Below are positions 1 to 5,756 of a stretch of DNA of 5,756 nucleotides, in pieces. A program made the translations under genes and the position numbers. The DNA is from Oscillospiraceae bacterium (GTDB lineage Bacteria > Bacillota > Clostridia > Oscillospirales > Ruminococcaceae). Position 1 is the first letter of the stretch. The number at the start of each line of letters is the position of its first letter. The notes beneath the pieces are model-generated. The model searched no databases. It was not told the DNA's origin and worked only from the letters and a program-made list of their open reading frames with translations. The stretch covers positions 1-5,756 of the forward strand of contig JAQUTM010000141.1 in NCBI GenBank assembly GCA_028694405.1, read 5' to 3'.

Positions 1-1
1 T

Positions 2-298
2 GTGCTTTTCGGTACAAATTTCGGTCAACAGAAAGCCGCCGAAAAAGAACTGAAAATAACCATTCCCGAAAGCTTAGATTACAGCGGTGTTTTTGATGAC
101 CTATTTGAAAAATACACCCGCAGCTGTGAGCTGGTGCGGGTGCGCACTACCAACATGGGCAGCCTGTACGAGTTACATTACCACATTGCGCTAAAAAATA
201 TTGCAGCAGAGAAAAAATTTATTGACGAACTGCGCTGTCGCAACGGAAACCTAAACATCAGCTGCGGAAAAGTACCCACAGCCAAAGATGAATTGTAA
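2..298 (+). CDS. DUF4956 domain-containing membrane protein, C-terminal part (5' end outside window)
   Basis: This is the last 98 residues of a reading frame open to the left edge. The GTG at base 2 is almost certainly an internal Val codon, because no ribosome binding site can be seen and the protein starts mid-domain. What is seen matches the soluble C-terminal part of DUF4956 proteins: an FGTNFG stretch, then LKITIPESLDYSGVFDDLF, then VRTTNMGSLYELHYH, then FIDELRCRNGNLNIS close to the end. Family members usually carry several membrane segments before this region, and those would lie off the window. The molecular function of DUF4956 is unknown. It is recurrently encoded beside VTC-domain polyphosphate polymerases, CotH-like kinases and Cthe_2159-type secreted proteins, and one of the last kind follows here after 32 bases, so the two are probably co-transcribed. 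The family call is from remembered motifs and is fairly sure; the function is open. Confidence 0.82.
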   Translation: MLFGTNFGQQKAAEKELKITIPESLDYSGVFDDLFEKYTRSCELVRVRTTNMGSLYELHYHIALKNIAAEKKFIDELRCRNGNLNISCGKVPTAKDEL

Positions 299-314
299 TT
301 TAAACGCAGGCTAT

Positions 315-321
315 AAAGGAG
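315..321 (+). promoter_or_regulatory. Ribosome binding site of the beta-helix lipoprotein gene
   Basis: AAAGGAG lies 9 bases before the ATG at 331, inside the 32-base gap after the DUF4956 stop. It fixes the start of the lipoprotein and gives a complete signal peptide. No promoter or terminator fits in this gap, which supports co-transcription with the upstream gene. Confidence 0.85.
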
Positions 322-330
322 CATTGGAAT

Positions 331-2373
331 ATGGAACGAAATTATTTACGCAAAACCGGAGTGGTGCTGGCAAGCATTATGCTGTTTGCCACCCTTACCG
401 CGTGTGGCAATAAGGCAGCCGAGAGTGAAACCTCATCACAGCCGCAAACTGACGCAAATGCCACGCAAACAGACTCTGCCACGGCTTTAACGGTAAGCGG
501 CATGATTGACCCCGCTTACTCTGACAGAGATTTAGACGGCACATGGGACGCTGACGCAGCAGTAGCCATCACTTTAAGCGATAATGGCAGTACCGTAAGC
601 GGCGCAGGTGCCACGGTAAGCAACAGCATGGTTACCATAAATTCTGCCGGCACTTATGTTGTAAACGGCAGCCTTACAAACGGCCAAATTATTGTAGAAG
701 CTGCCAATACCGATAAAGTACAAATTGTACTAAACGGTGTAAACATCACCTGTGAAAGCAGTGCGCCTATTTTTGTAAAGCAGGCAGATAAAGTATTTTT
801 AACTTTAGCCGAAGGCAGTACAAACACTGTTACAGATGGTGCAAATTACGTTTTAGACGCAAATGAAGAACCTAACGGGGCTGTTTTCAGCAAAGACGAT
901 TTAACCATTAACGGCAGCGGTACACTTGTGGTAACCGCCAACTATAACAACGGCATTGTAAGCAAAGATGATTTATATATTACAGGCGGTACCATTACCG
1001 TCAGCGCACCTAATCACGGTTTAAAAGGCAAGGACGCCATCGCCATATGTGGCGGCAACCTTACCATTACCGCAGGGACCGACGGCATACAAGCCAGCAA
1101 CACAACCGAAGCGGAAAAAGGCTGGATAAGCATTGATGGCGGCACCTTAAATATTGTTTCCGCTAATGACGGCTTACAAGCCGAGAGCACTTTGCAAATT
1201 ACCGATGGAACACTTGCTGTTACCTCGGGTGGCGGCAGTGAAAATGCAAGCAGCAAACAAAACGGAAGCTGGGGTATGTGGGGCGGCAACCAAACAAACC
1301 AAACTACAACCGATGACACCGCAAGCGACAGTGCAAAGGGATTAAAAAGCAACAACGCCCTATATGTTACAGGTGGCAGCATTACCATTGACGCCAGCGA
1401 CGATACCTTGCACTGCGGTACAGACTTAACCCTTGCAGGGGGTACTTTAACTTTATCCAGCGGCGACGACGGTATTCACGCAGACCATATTGTGTCTATT
1501 CTAGGCGGCAAAATTGATATTTTAAAAAGCTATGAAGGAATTGAGGGCAGCGCTATCGAAGTTAGCGGCGGCACAATAGAACTGGTTGCCAACGACGATG
1601 GCTTAAACGCAGCCGGCGGCAGTGACAGCAGCAGCGTAAACGGGCGTCCCGGCGCAAACGAATTTTCTGCCGACAGTAGTATTTACATTAAAATAAGCGG
1701 AGGCACTCTGCTTATTAACGCAGCAGGAGACGGCATAGACGCAAACGGAAATATATATGTAAGCGGCGGTTATACTACAGTATACGGTCCCACCGACAAT
1801 GGCAACGGCGCATTTGACTATAACGGCGTGGCAGATATAAGCGGCGGGCTGGTAACTATGGCAGGCAGCAGCGGCATGGCACAAAGCTTTACCGATACAA
1901 GCACACAAAATTCTATTGCTGTATATTATACCTCTGCCCAAAGTGCCAATACCACTGTTACTTTAGCCGATTCCAGCGGCAATACTGTTGCCACCTTTAC
2001 CCCCAAAAAAGATTATAGCTGGGTATGTATCAGCGCCCCCGAAATTGCTGTAAACAGCACTTACACGCTTTACAGCAACAGCACACAGCTTTGCACCATC
2101 ACCCCCGAAAAAGTGGTTACTTCTATCAGTTCTGACGGCAGCGCAGCAAGCGGTGGCATGATGGGCGGCATGATGGGCGGTAAAGGAAATCGCGGCGACA
2201 TGCCTGCCGACGGCACGTTTCCCGACATGCCTAGTGACGGTACTGCACCGCAAATGCCCACAGATGGCACTATGCCTACAGACAGGCCACAAGGCGGCAA
2301 CAGGCAAAACATGGTTGCCCCTGACGCTAACGCAGGCGCTACTGTAACCCCCGAAAGTGCAGTTACGCAATAA
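331..2373 (+). CDS. Secreted carbohydrate-binding beta-helix lipoprotein, Cthe_2159 family (DUF4353)
   Basis: This 680-residue protein starts with a lipoprotein signal: a basic N-terminus (R3, R7, K8), a hydrophobic stretch around residues 10-22 and a lipobox LTAC with the modified Cys at 25. A Ser/Thr/Gln/Asp-rich linker follows to about residue 55. From about 90 to 520 it is a repetitive right-handed beta-helix. Coils of about 22 residues carry a turn GG(T/S)(I/L) followed by (D/N)DG(I/L), with GG pairs at 219, 241, 270, 348, 370, 392, 413, 457, 479 and 505. An N/Q/T/S/G-rich insert at about 293-338 interrupts the helix. Residues around 525-600 look like a small beta-sandwich. The tail from 608 is Gly/Met-rich and Met-Pro-x-Asp-Gly-Thr repetitive. 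The founding member, Cthe_2159 of Clostridium thermocellum, binds cellulose and pectin-like polymers and carries calcium in a beta-helix. No catalytic residues are evident, so binding or adhesion is likelier than hydrolysis. Family call strong; ligand unknown. Confidence 0.85.
   Translation: MERNYLRKTGVVLASIMLFATLTACGNKAAESETSSQPQTDANATQTDSATALTVSGMIDPAYSDRDLDGTWDADAAVAITLSDNGSTVSGAGATVSNSMVTINSAGTYVVNGSLTNGQIIVEAANTDKVQIVLNGVNITCESSAPIFVKQADKVFLTLAEGSTNTVTDGANYVLDANEEPNGAVFSKDDLTINGSGTLVVTANYNNGIVSKDDLYITGGTITVSAPNHGLKGKDAIAICGGNLTITAGTDGIQASNTTEAEKGWISIDGGTLNIVSANDGLQAESTLQITDGTLAVTSGGGSENASSKQNGSWGMWGGNQTNQTTTDDTASDSAKGLKSNNALYVTGGSITIDASDDTLHCGTDLTLAGGTLTLSSGDDGIHADHIVSILGGKIDILKSYEGIEGSAIEVSGGTIELVANDDGLNAAGGSDSSSVNGRPGANEFSADSSIYIKISGGTLLINAAGDGIDANGNIYVSGGYTTVYGPTDNGNGAFDYNGVADISGGLVTMAGSSGMAQSFTDTSTQNSIAVYYTSAQSANTTVTLADSSGNTVATFTPKKDYSWVCISAPEIAVNSTYTLYSNSTQLCTITPEKVVTSISSDGSAASGGMMGGMMGGKGNRGDMPADGTFPDMPSDGTAPQMPTDGTMPTDRPQGGNRQNMVAPDANAGATVTPESAVTQ
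2152..2181 (+). repeat. 12-bp tandem repeat encoding Gly-Gly-Met-Met units
   Basis: GGTGGCATGATG at 2152-2163 is repeated as GGCGGCATGATG at 2164-2175 with one silent change, then a partial third unit GGCGGT follows. It encodes GGMMGGMMGG (residues 608-617) near the C-terminus of the lipoprotein. Such short in-frame repeats can change copy number by slippage, so this spot may vary in length between strains. Confidence 0.75.
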
Positions 2374-2502
2374 AACAGTTTTGTGCTAACCCGTAGCCAC
2401 TTTTTGAAGCAGCCTGTTTGCCACCCTAAAATTTTACGGCACAGCTGTTTAAATACTTTTATTTTAACTACTTCTTCAAACTTTATATTTTCTCCAAAGT
2501 GC

Positions 2503-2536
2503 AAAAGGCTCTGTCTATAATTAGACGGAGCCTTTT
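2503..2536. terminator. Bidirectional rho-independent terminator between convergent genes
   Basis: Two 15-base arms (2503-2517 and 2522-2536) enclose a TAAT loop. The arms read AAAAGGCTCTGTCTA and TAGACGGAGCCTTTT and pair fully apart from position 2512 with 2527. That pair is a U-G wobble in plus-strand RNA and a C-A mismatch in minus-strand RNA, so the hairpin is slightly better rightward. Both strands end the stem with four T residues. It lies 129 bases after the lipoprotein stop and about 40 bases after the yfcE stop, as expected for a shared terminator of converging operons. Confidence 0.87.
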
Positions 2537-2575
2537 GTCGCTTAAAATAATTTATTATTTACAAAAGGTTTGGTT

Positions 2576-3124
2576 TTACAAAGTAAAGCTTTTCACCTCT
2601 TGTGCTGTTTCGATATTTTTTATAGTGAAAACACCGTTTTGATAAATCATATAGCTGTGACAAGTGTTCTCTTTTGGAATACTGGTACTGCCGGGATTTA
2701 TAAATATATAGCTGCCTCTGTCCTCCATAACCTGCACATGGGTGTGACCGTGAATTAAAATATCCCCTGTTGCCAAAGGAGGCAAATTTGCTTCGTTGTG
2801 GGTATGGCCATGGGTGAGATATGCGGTACGGCCGTTTTCCAGCATTAACAGCGCATAGTCTGCCAATATGGGAAATTCCAGTACCATTTGGTCTACCTCG
2901 CTGTCGCAGTTGCCACGCACAGCCAAAATTTTATCTTTTAACCCGTTTAACAGCGGTATTACGGCTTTTGGCGCATAATTACGTGGCAAATCATTGCGGG
3001 GACCATGGTACAGCAAATCTCCCAACAAAATCAATTTATCTGCTTTTTCTGCTTCAAAGGCGTCTACAACCTTTTGCGCATAAAATGCCGAGCCGTGAAT
3101 ATCGCTTGCAAATATCAGTTTCAT
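2576..3124 (-). CDS. yfcE: YfcE-type metal-dependent phosphodiesterase
   Basis: This 182-residue calcineurin-like metallophosphoesterase is close in length to Escherichia coli YfcE (184). The dinuclear metal-site motifs are all present in order: SDIHG (D8, H10), GDLLYHGPRN (D36, H40), VRGNCDSEVDQM (N72), LTHGHTH (H105) and HGHTH (H127, H129). The HGPRN, YAP, NCDSEVDQM and NPGSxSIPK signatures are those of the YfcE subgroup rather than general MJ0936-like enzymes. YfcE is a cytosolic phosphodiesterase known for activity on artificial diester substrates with manganese; its natural substrate is not established. The start at 3124 has AGGAGA 8 bases before it. The gene begins 19 bases after the clpC stop on the same strand and probably shares its transcript. 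The link to ClpC may be only one of co-transcription. The enzyme family is secure; the physiological role is not. Confidence 0.93.
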   Translation of the reverse strand: MKLIFASDIHGSAFYAQKVVDAFEAEKADKLILLGDLLYHGPRNDLPRNYAPKAVIPLLNGLKDKILAVRGNCDSEVDQMVLEFPILADYALLMLENGRTAYLTHGHTHNEANLPPLATGDILIHGHTHVQVMEDRGSYIFINPGSTSIPKENTCHSYMIYQNGVFTIKNIETAQEVKSFTL

Positions 3125-3132
3125 GTTTTATC

Positions 3133-3138
3133 TCTCCT
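3133..3138 (-). promoter_or_regulatory. Ribosome binding site of yfcE
   Basis: Minus-strand AGGAGA stands 8 bases before the yfcE ATG, within the 19-base gap after the clpC stop codon (3144-3146). The gap has no room for a separate promoter or terminator, so yfcE most likely depends on read-through from clpC or on a promoter inside clpC. Confidence 0.8.
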
Positions 3139-3143
3139 GCTTG

Positions 3144-5552
3144 TTATGAACTGACACCCGCTGTGGCACGAAGCACAATCTTATCCTCTTGTACAACAGC
3201 ATCTACGGTGTCGCCTGCCGCTATTGTACCACGCAGCAGCTCGGCCGACAACACATTTTCTACATACAACGCTGCCGCGCGGCGCAGCGGACGCGCCCCC
3301 ATGGTGCGGCTTTCTTCACCGGCCATTTTTACAAGAAATGCTGTAGTATCTTTATTATATCGCAGGGTGATGCCCAGCTTTTGGGCACGGGCGGCTAAGC
3401 GAGCCAGCTGCATACCCGCAATGGTTTGCAGGCTTTGCTGGCTTAACGGTTCAAACACCACAATTTCATCAAAGCGGTTTACAAGCTCCGGACGCAAAGT
3501 CTCCCGCACAGCTGCTAGCGCCGCCTGTTTTGTAGTGGCGGCAGGCGGTCCGCCCGCAAACCCCAGTGCCGCTTTGTTTGCAGAAAGCTGACGCGCACCT
3601 ATATTGCTGGTGGCAATTACAATCGTGCTTGCAAAATCTACTGTTCTGCCCAAACCGTCTGTAAGCTGCCCTTCCTCCAGTATCTGTAGCAGCAAATTAA
3701 AAATATCAGGGTGGGCTTTTTCTATCTCGTCCAAAAGTACGATACTGTAAGGCTTACGGCGTACAGCCTCTGTTAATTGTCCGCCCTCGTCGTGGCCCAC
3801 ATATCCCGGAGGTGCACCAATTAAACGCGCCACCGCGTGGCTTTCCATATATTCGCTCATATCAAAGCGATGCATGGCTTTTTCATTGCCAAACACAGCA
3901 AGTGCAAGCGCTTTGCAAAGCTCTGTTTTTCCGGTGCCTGTAGGACCTAAAAACAAAAATCCACCTACCGGGCGGCGGGCTTCTCCCAAGCCCACACGGT
4001 TGCGGCGCACAGCACCCGCCAGTGCCGCAATGGCGCTTTCTTGTCCAACCACACGTTTTTGCAGCAGCTGTTCCAGCTGTAAAAGGCGCGTTGCCTCGGC
4101 ACTTTGCAGTTTCTCCACAGGTATTCCTGTCCAGCCGCTTACCACTTTTGCTATAGCGCTTTCATCTAATACCGGATACTCCGCGGTATCCAGTTGAAAC
4201 GGCTTTGCCTGTAAAGCTTCTTCCTGTCTGCGCAGATTTGCTGCCTCGGCAAAATTTTGTGCCGCAATAGCCGCGCGACGCTTTTGTCCCAGTTCTTCTA
4301 ATTGGCGCGCTGTACTGCTTTGCGCCATAGGCTGGCCATTACGCTCTATCGTAAGGCGAGCAGCTGCTTCATCAATTAAATCGATGGCTTTATCGGGTAA
4401 AAAGCGCCCTTGAATATAACGGGTAGACAGCTCCACGGCGGCGTCAATGGCTTTTTGTGTAATTTTAACCTTGTGGTAGCTCTCATATTTAGGGCGCAAA
4501 CCGTTTAAAATACCCACTGCAACGGCAGCTGTGGGTTCTTCTACCATAATTTGCTGAAAACGGCGTTCCAGCGCGGCGTCTTTTTCTATATGGCGGCGAA
4601 ACTCTTCAATGGTAGTTGCGCCAATAAGCTGGATACCGCCTCTTGCCAGTGCAGGCTTTAAAATGCTTGCCGCATCTTGTGCGCCCTCCGCGGCACCCGC
4701 CCCGATAATGGTATGCAGCTCGTCGATAAACAGCACCACATTATGCAGCCTGCCCACCTCTTCCAGTACACTTTTTAAACGCTCTTCAAAGTCACCACGA
4801 TATTTTGTACCTGCTATCATACTGGTTAAATCCAAACTGATTAAACGTTTGCCGCGCAGCATAGGCGGCACCAGACCTTTTGCAATAAGCTGAGCCAGCC
4901 CCTCCACTACCGCAGTTTTGCCCACACCGGGTTCGCCTATTAAGCAAGGATTGTTTTTTTGTCTGCGGCACAAAATCTGCATGGTACGCTGGGTTTCTAA
5001 ATCGCGGCCGATAACAGGGTCTAGTTGGCCTTGTTGCGCAAGCTGTGTCAAATCGCGGCCATATCGTTCTAACGCTTTGGCACGAGGAGCTGAGCTTGAC
5101 GCCATGCGCATCTGTGTACCACCCTGCATGGGCTGAGTCGTAACTTCACTTTCCACTTCTGCGCCAAGTGTTGCAATAATGCGGCACGCCGCATTAGACT
5201 TATTTTCAAGCAAAGCAGATAAAATATGGTGTGGCTCTACCTCTTTATCTCCGTCATTGCGCGCCGTTGCAATGCTTAGCTCTAACGCCATGGTAGCATT
5301 TTGAGTAAAATCCTGTGGTGTGAGATAGGTTTTATCTCCACGCCCCGCTGTTTCCAAAAGCATACCGTTTACCGCAGTGGTGTACACGCCTCGCCGCACT
5401 AGCAAGGTGGCCGCTGTACTGCCGCCTTGCGCCAAAATGCCTGCTAAAATGTGTTCGGTACCGGCATAGGTATGCCCCATATTTCCGGCTATTTTAAGTG
5501 CCTCATTTAATATGGCTCCTGCTTTTTCGCCAAAGCCTTTAAACACAAACAT
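3144..5552 (-). CDS. clpC: ATP-dependent Clp protease ATP-binding subunit ClpC
   Basis: This 802-residue Hsp100 unfoldase (Bacillus subtilis ClpC has 810) threads substrates into the ClpP protease in the cytosol. The N-domain (about 1-140) has two Clp_N repeats; the first keeps GTEHIL (31-36), the second reads EPHHIL (106-111). The D1 ATPase has Walker A GEPGVGKT (206-213), Walker B VVLFIDE (272-278), pore loop KYRG (250-253), sensor 1 GATT (311-314) and arginine fingers in LERRF (328-332). The short middle domain with a UVR-like motif (about 416-449) marks ClpC rather than ClpA or ClpB. D2 has Walker A GPTGTGKT (536-543), pore loop GYVG (583-586), Walker B IVLLDE (604-609), sensor 1 TSN (648-650) and sensor 2 GARPLRR (752-758). 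LGF at 663-665 fits the ClpP-binding loop. All ATPase motifs are intact. Start supported by GGAGG 7 bases upstream. It leads yfcE and is not flanked by ctsR or mcsAB here. Confidence 0.96.
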   Translation of the reverse strand: MFVFKGFGEKAGAILNEALKIAGNMGHTYAGTEHILAGILAQGGSTAATLLVRRGVYTTAVNGMLLETAGRGDKTYLTPQDFTQNATMALELSIATARNDGDKEVEPHHILSALLENKSNAACRIIATLGAEVESEVTTQPMQGGTQMRMASSSAPRAKALERYGRDLTQLAQQGQLDPVIGRDLETQRTMQILCRRQKNNPCLIGEPGVGKTAVVEGLAQLIAKGLVPPMLRGKRLISLDLTSMIAGTKYRGDFEERLKSVLEEVGRLHNVVLFIDELHTIIGAGAAEGAQDAASILKPALARGGIQLIGATTIEEFRRHIEKDAALERRFQQIMVEEPTAAVAVGILNGLRPKYESYHKVKITQKAIDAAVELSTRYIQGRFLPDKAIDLIDEAAARLTIERNGQPMAQSSTARQLEELGQKRRAAIAAQNFAEAANLRRQEEALQAKPFQLDTAEYPVLDESAIAKVVSGWTGIPVEKLQSAEATRLLQLEQLLQKRVVGQESAIAALAGAVRRNRVGLGEARRPVGGFLFLGPTGTGKTELCKALALAVFGNEKAMHRFDMSEYMESHAVARLIGAPPGYVGHDEGGQLTEAVRRKPYSIVLLDEIEKAHPDIFNLLLQILEEGQLTDGLGRTVDFASTIVIATSNIGARQLSANKAALGFAGGPPAATTKQAALAAVRETLRPELVNRFDEIVVFEPLSQQSLQTIAGMQLARLAARAQKLGITLRYNKDTTAFLVKMAGEESRTMGARPLRRAAALYVENVLSAELLRGTIAAGDTVDAVVQEDKIVLRATAGVSS

Positions 5553-5559
5553 GATACTT

Positions 5560-5564
5560 CCTCC
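5560..5564 (-). promoter_or_regulatory. Ribosome binding site of clpC
   Basis: Minus-strand GGAGG (within AGGGAGGAAG) lies 7 bases before the clpC ATG at 5552. It decides the start that gives a full N-domain beginning MFVFKGFGEKA, in register with other ClpC proteins. Confidence 0.85.
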
Positions 5565-5639
5565 CTATATAGCTGCCTTTTTAATAGGAGTGTGGGCAAA
5601 AAAGTATCTTTCTAAACAGCAGAAATCGGCTTTTTGCGT

Positions 5640-5654
5640 TTTATTGACAATAAA
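5640..5654. promoter_or_regulatory. 15-bp palindrome over the -35 box, candidate operator
   Basis: TTTATTGACAATAAA is a perfect inverted repeat with 7-base arms around a central A. It covers the whole -35 hexamer TTGACA of the rightward promoter and lies about 90 bases before clpC on the other strand. A repressor bound here would block the rightward promoter. The sequence does not match a regulator motif I recognise, and AT-rich palindromes of this size can arise by chance, so the operator role is inferred from position and symmetry alone. Confidence 0.4.
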
Positions 5655-5673
5655 GCTTACAATGGCGTATACT
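5644..5673 (+). promoter_or_regulatory. Sigma-A-type promoter of the rightward gene at 5732
   Basis: A perfect TTGACA (5644-5649) and TATACT (5668-5673; five of six consensus bases) are spaced by 18 bases. Initiation would fall near 5680 and leave a leader of about 50 bases before the ribosome binding site and TTG start. It is the best promoter match in the gap. No equally good promoter is seen for clpC on the other strand: minus-strand candidates such as TTTACA or TTGTCA lack a matching -10 at proper spacing. Confidence 0.7.
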
Positions 5674-5717
5674 TTTGTAAAATAGTATTAAAATTTGTTA
5701 TAGCATAATATTGATAT

Positions 5718-5723
5718 AAGGAG
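5718..5723 (+). promoter_or_regulatory. Ribosome binding site deciding a TTG start
   Basis: AAGGAG lies 8 bases before the TTG at 5732. No ATG or GTG is available at suitable spacing in any frame, so this site is the main support for a gene starting with TTG. Confidence 0.7.
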
Positions 5724-5731
5724 TTTTTCTG

Positions 5732-5756
5732 TTGAAACAAACTTTCATATTTAATC
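5732..5756 (+). CDS. Start of a rightward gene, cut by the window edge (TTG start)
   Basis: Only the first eight codons are in the window and read MKQTFIFN if TTG initiates. A sigma-A-like promoter at 5644-5673 and AAGGAG 8 bases upstream support a real gene start. The short N-terminus, a basic residue followed by a hydrophobic strand ending in Asn, resembles the beginning of diacylglycerol-kinase-like lipid kinases (typically a strand leading into NPxxG), but eight residues cannot establish a family. It is transcribed away from clpC. The gene call is moderately sure; the product is unknown. Confidence 0.6.

Noticed and set aside
2373..2450. Possible long hairpin just after the lipoprotein stop (AAACAG / CTGTTT with TGTGC / GCACA)
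   Set aside because: The stem is broken by an uneven internal loop and encloses about 50 bases. The perfect hairpin at 2503-2536 is a far better terminator. I see nothing else in 2374-2502.
1014..2504. Long minus-strand open frames (112-144 codons) antisense to the lipoprotein gene
   Set aside because: They arise from the repetitive GGC/GCC-rich codons of the beta-helix. Their proteins are low-complexity, have no convincing ribosome binding sites and overlap a clearly coding strand.
2821..3591. 256-codon plus-strand frame across the yfcE/clpC junction
   Set aside because: It is antisense to two strongly conserved genes, matches no family I recognise, and its composition fits a shadow of the opposite strand.
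5596..5637. GCAAAAAAG ... CTTTTTGC inverted repeat as a terminator or attenuator before clpC
   Set aside because: The arms differ in length, are mostly A-T pairs and enclose a loop of about 25 bases, so the structure would be weak.
5553..5731. CtsR heptad operator or CIRCE element upstream of clpC
   Set aside because: Read on both strands, no GGTCAAA pair and no TTAGCACTC/GAGTGCTAA inverted repeat is present.
1..5756. CRISPR arrays, tRNA or rRNA genes, insertion sequences, phage genes
   Set aside because: No spaced direct repeats, no cloverleaf-like segments, no rRNA motifs, no transposase or terminal inverted repeats were seen. The window is almost fully taken up by ordinary chromosomal genes.

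Overview
The window looks like chromosomal DNA from a Firmicute, most likely class Clostridia and possibly the Ruminococcaceae/Oscillospiraceae. This rests on strong purine-rich ribosome binding sites (AAAGGAG, GGAGG, AAGGAG), a TTG start codon, moderate GC with AT-rich intergenic gaps, a ClpC-type rather than ClpA-type unfoldase with a UVR motif, and a DUF4956/Cthe_2159 gene pair that is common in Clostridia. The genus cannot be fixed from the sequence.

Layout. Bases 2-298 (+) hold the C-terminal part of a DUF4956 membrane protein cut by the left edge. It is followed after 32 bases by a complete 680-residue secreted lipoprotein (331-2373, +) of the Cthe_2159 carbohydrate-binding beta-helix family. 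A strong hairpin at 2503-2536 lies between this rightward pair and the leftward genes and probably ends transcription from both sides. On the minus strand, clpC (5552 to 3144) is followed after 19 bases by a YfcE-type phosphodiesterase gene (3124 to 2576), presumably as one operon. The 179-base gap 5553-5731 separates clpC from a divergent gene that starts with TTG at 5732 and runs off the right edge. The gap holds a good sigma-A-like promoter for the rightward gene, with a perfect 15-bp palindrome over its -35 box.

How the genes work together. The left pair belongs to a recurrent envelope module: a DUF4956 membrane protein, often with a VTC-domain polyphosphate polymerase and/or a CotH-like kinase, plus a secreted beta-helix protein. 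Only the last two members are visible here. The lipoprotein should be anchored outside the membrane and bind polysaccharide, probably with calcium held by a ladder of Asp-Asp-Gly turns. The right half is housekeeping: ClpC feeds proteins to ClpP, and YfcE is a metal-dependent phosphodiesterase of unknown physiological substrate. clpC lies outside the classical ctsR-mcsA-mcsB-clpC operon, and no CtsR or CIRCE operator is seen in front of it.

No wholly new system is evident. The points most worth a second look are the DDG-ladder beta-helix with its Met/Asp repeat tail, the altered second N-domain repeat of ClpC, and the palindrome over the divergent promoter.
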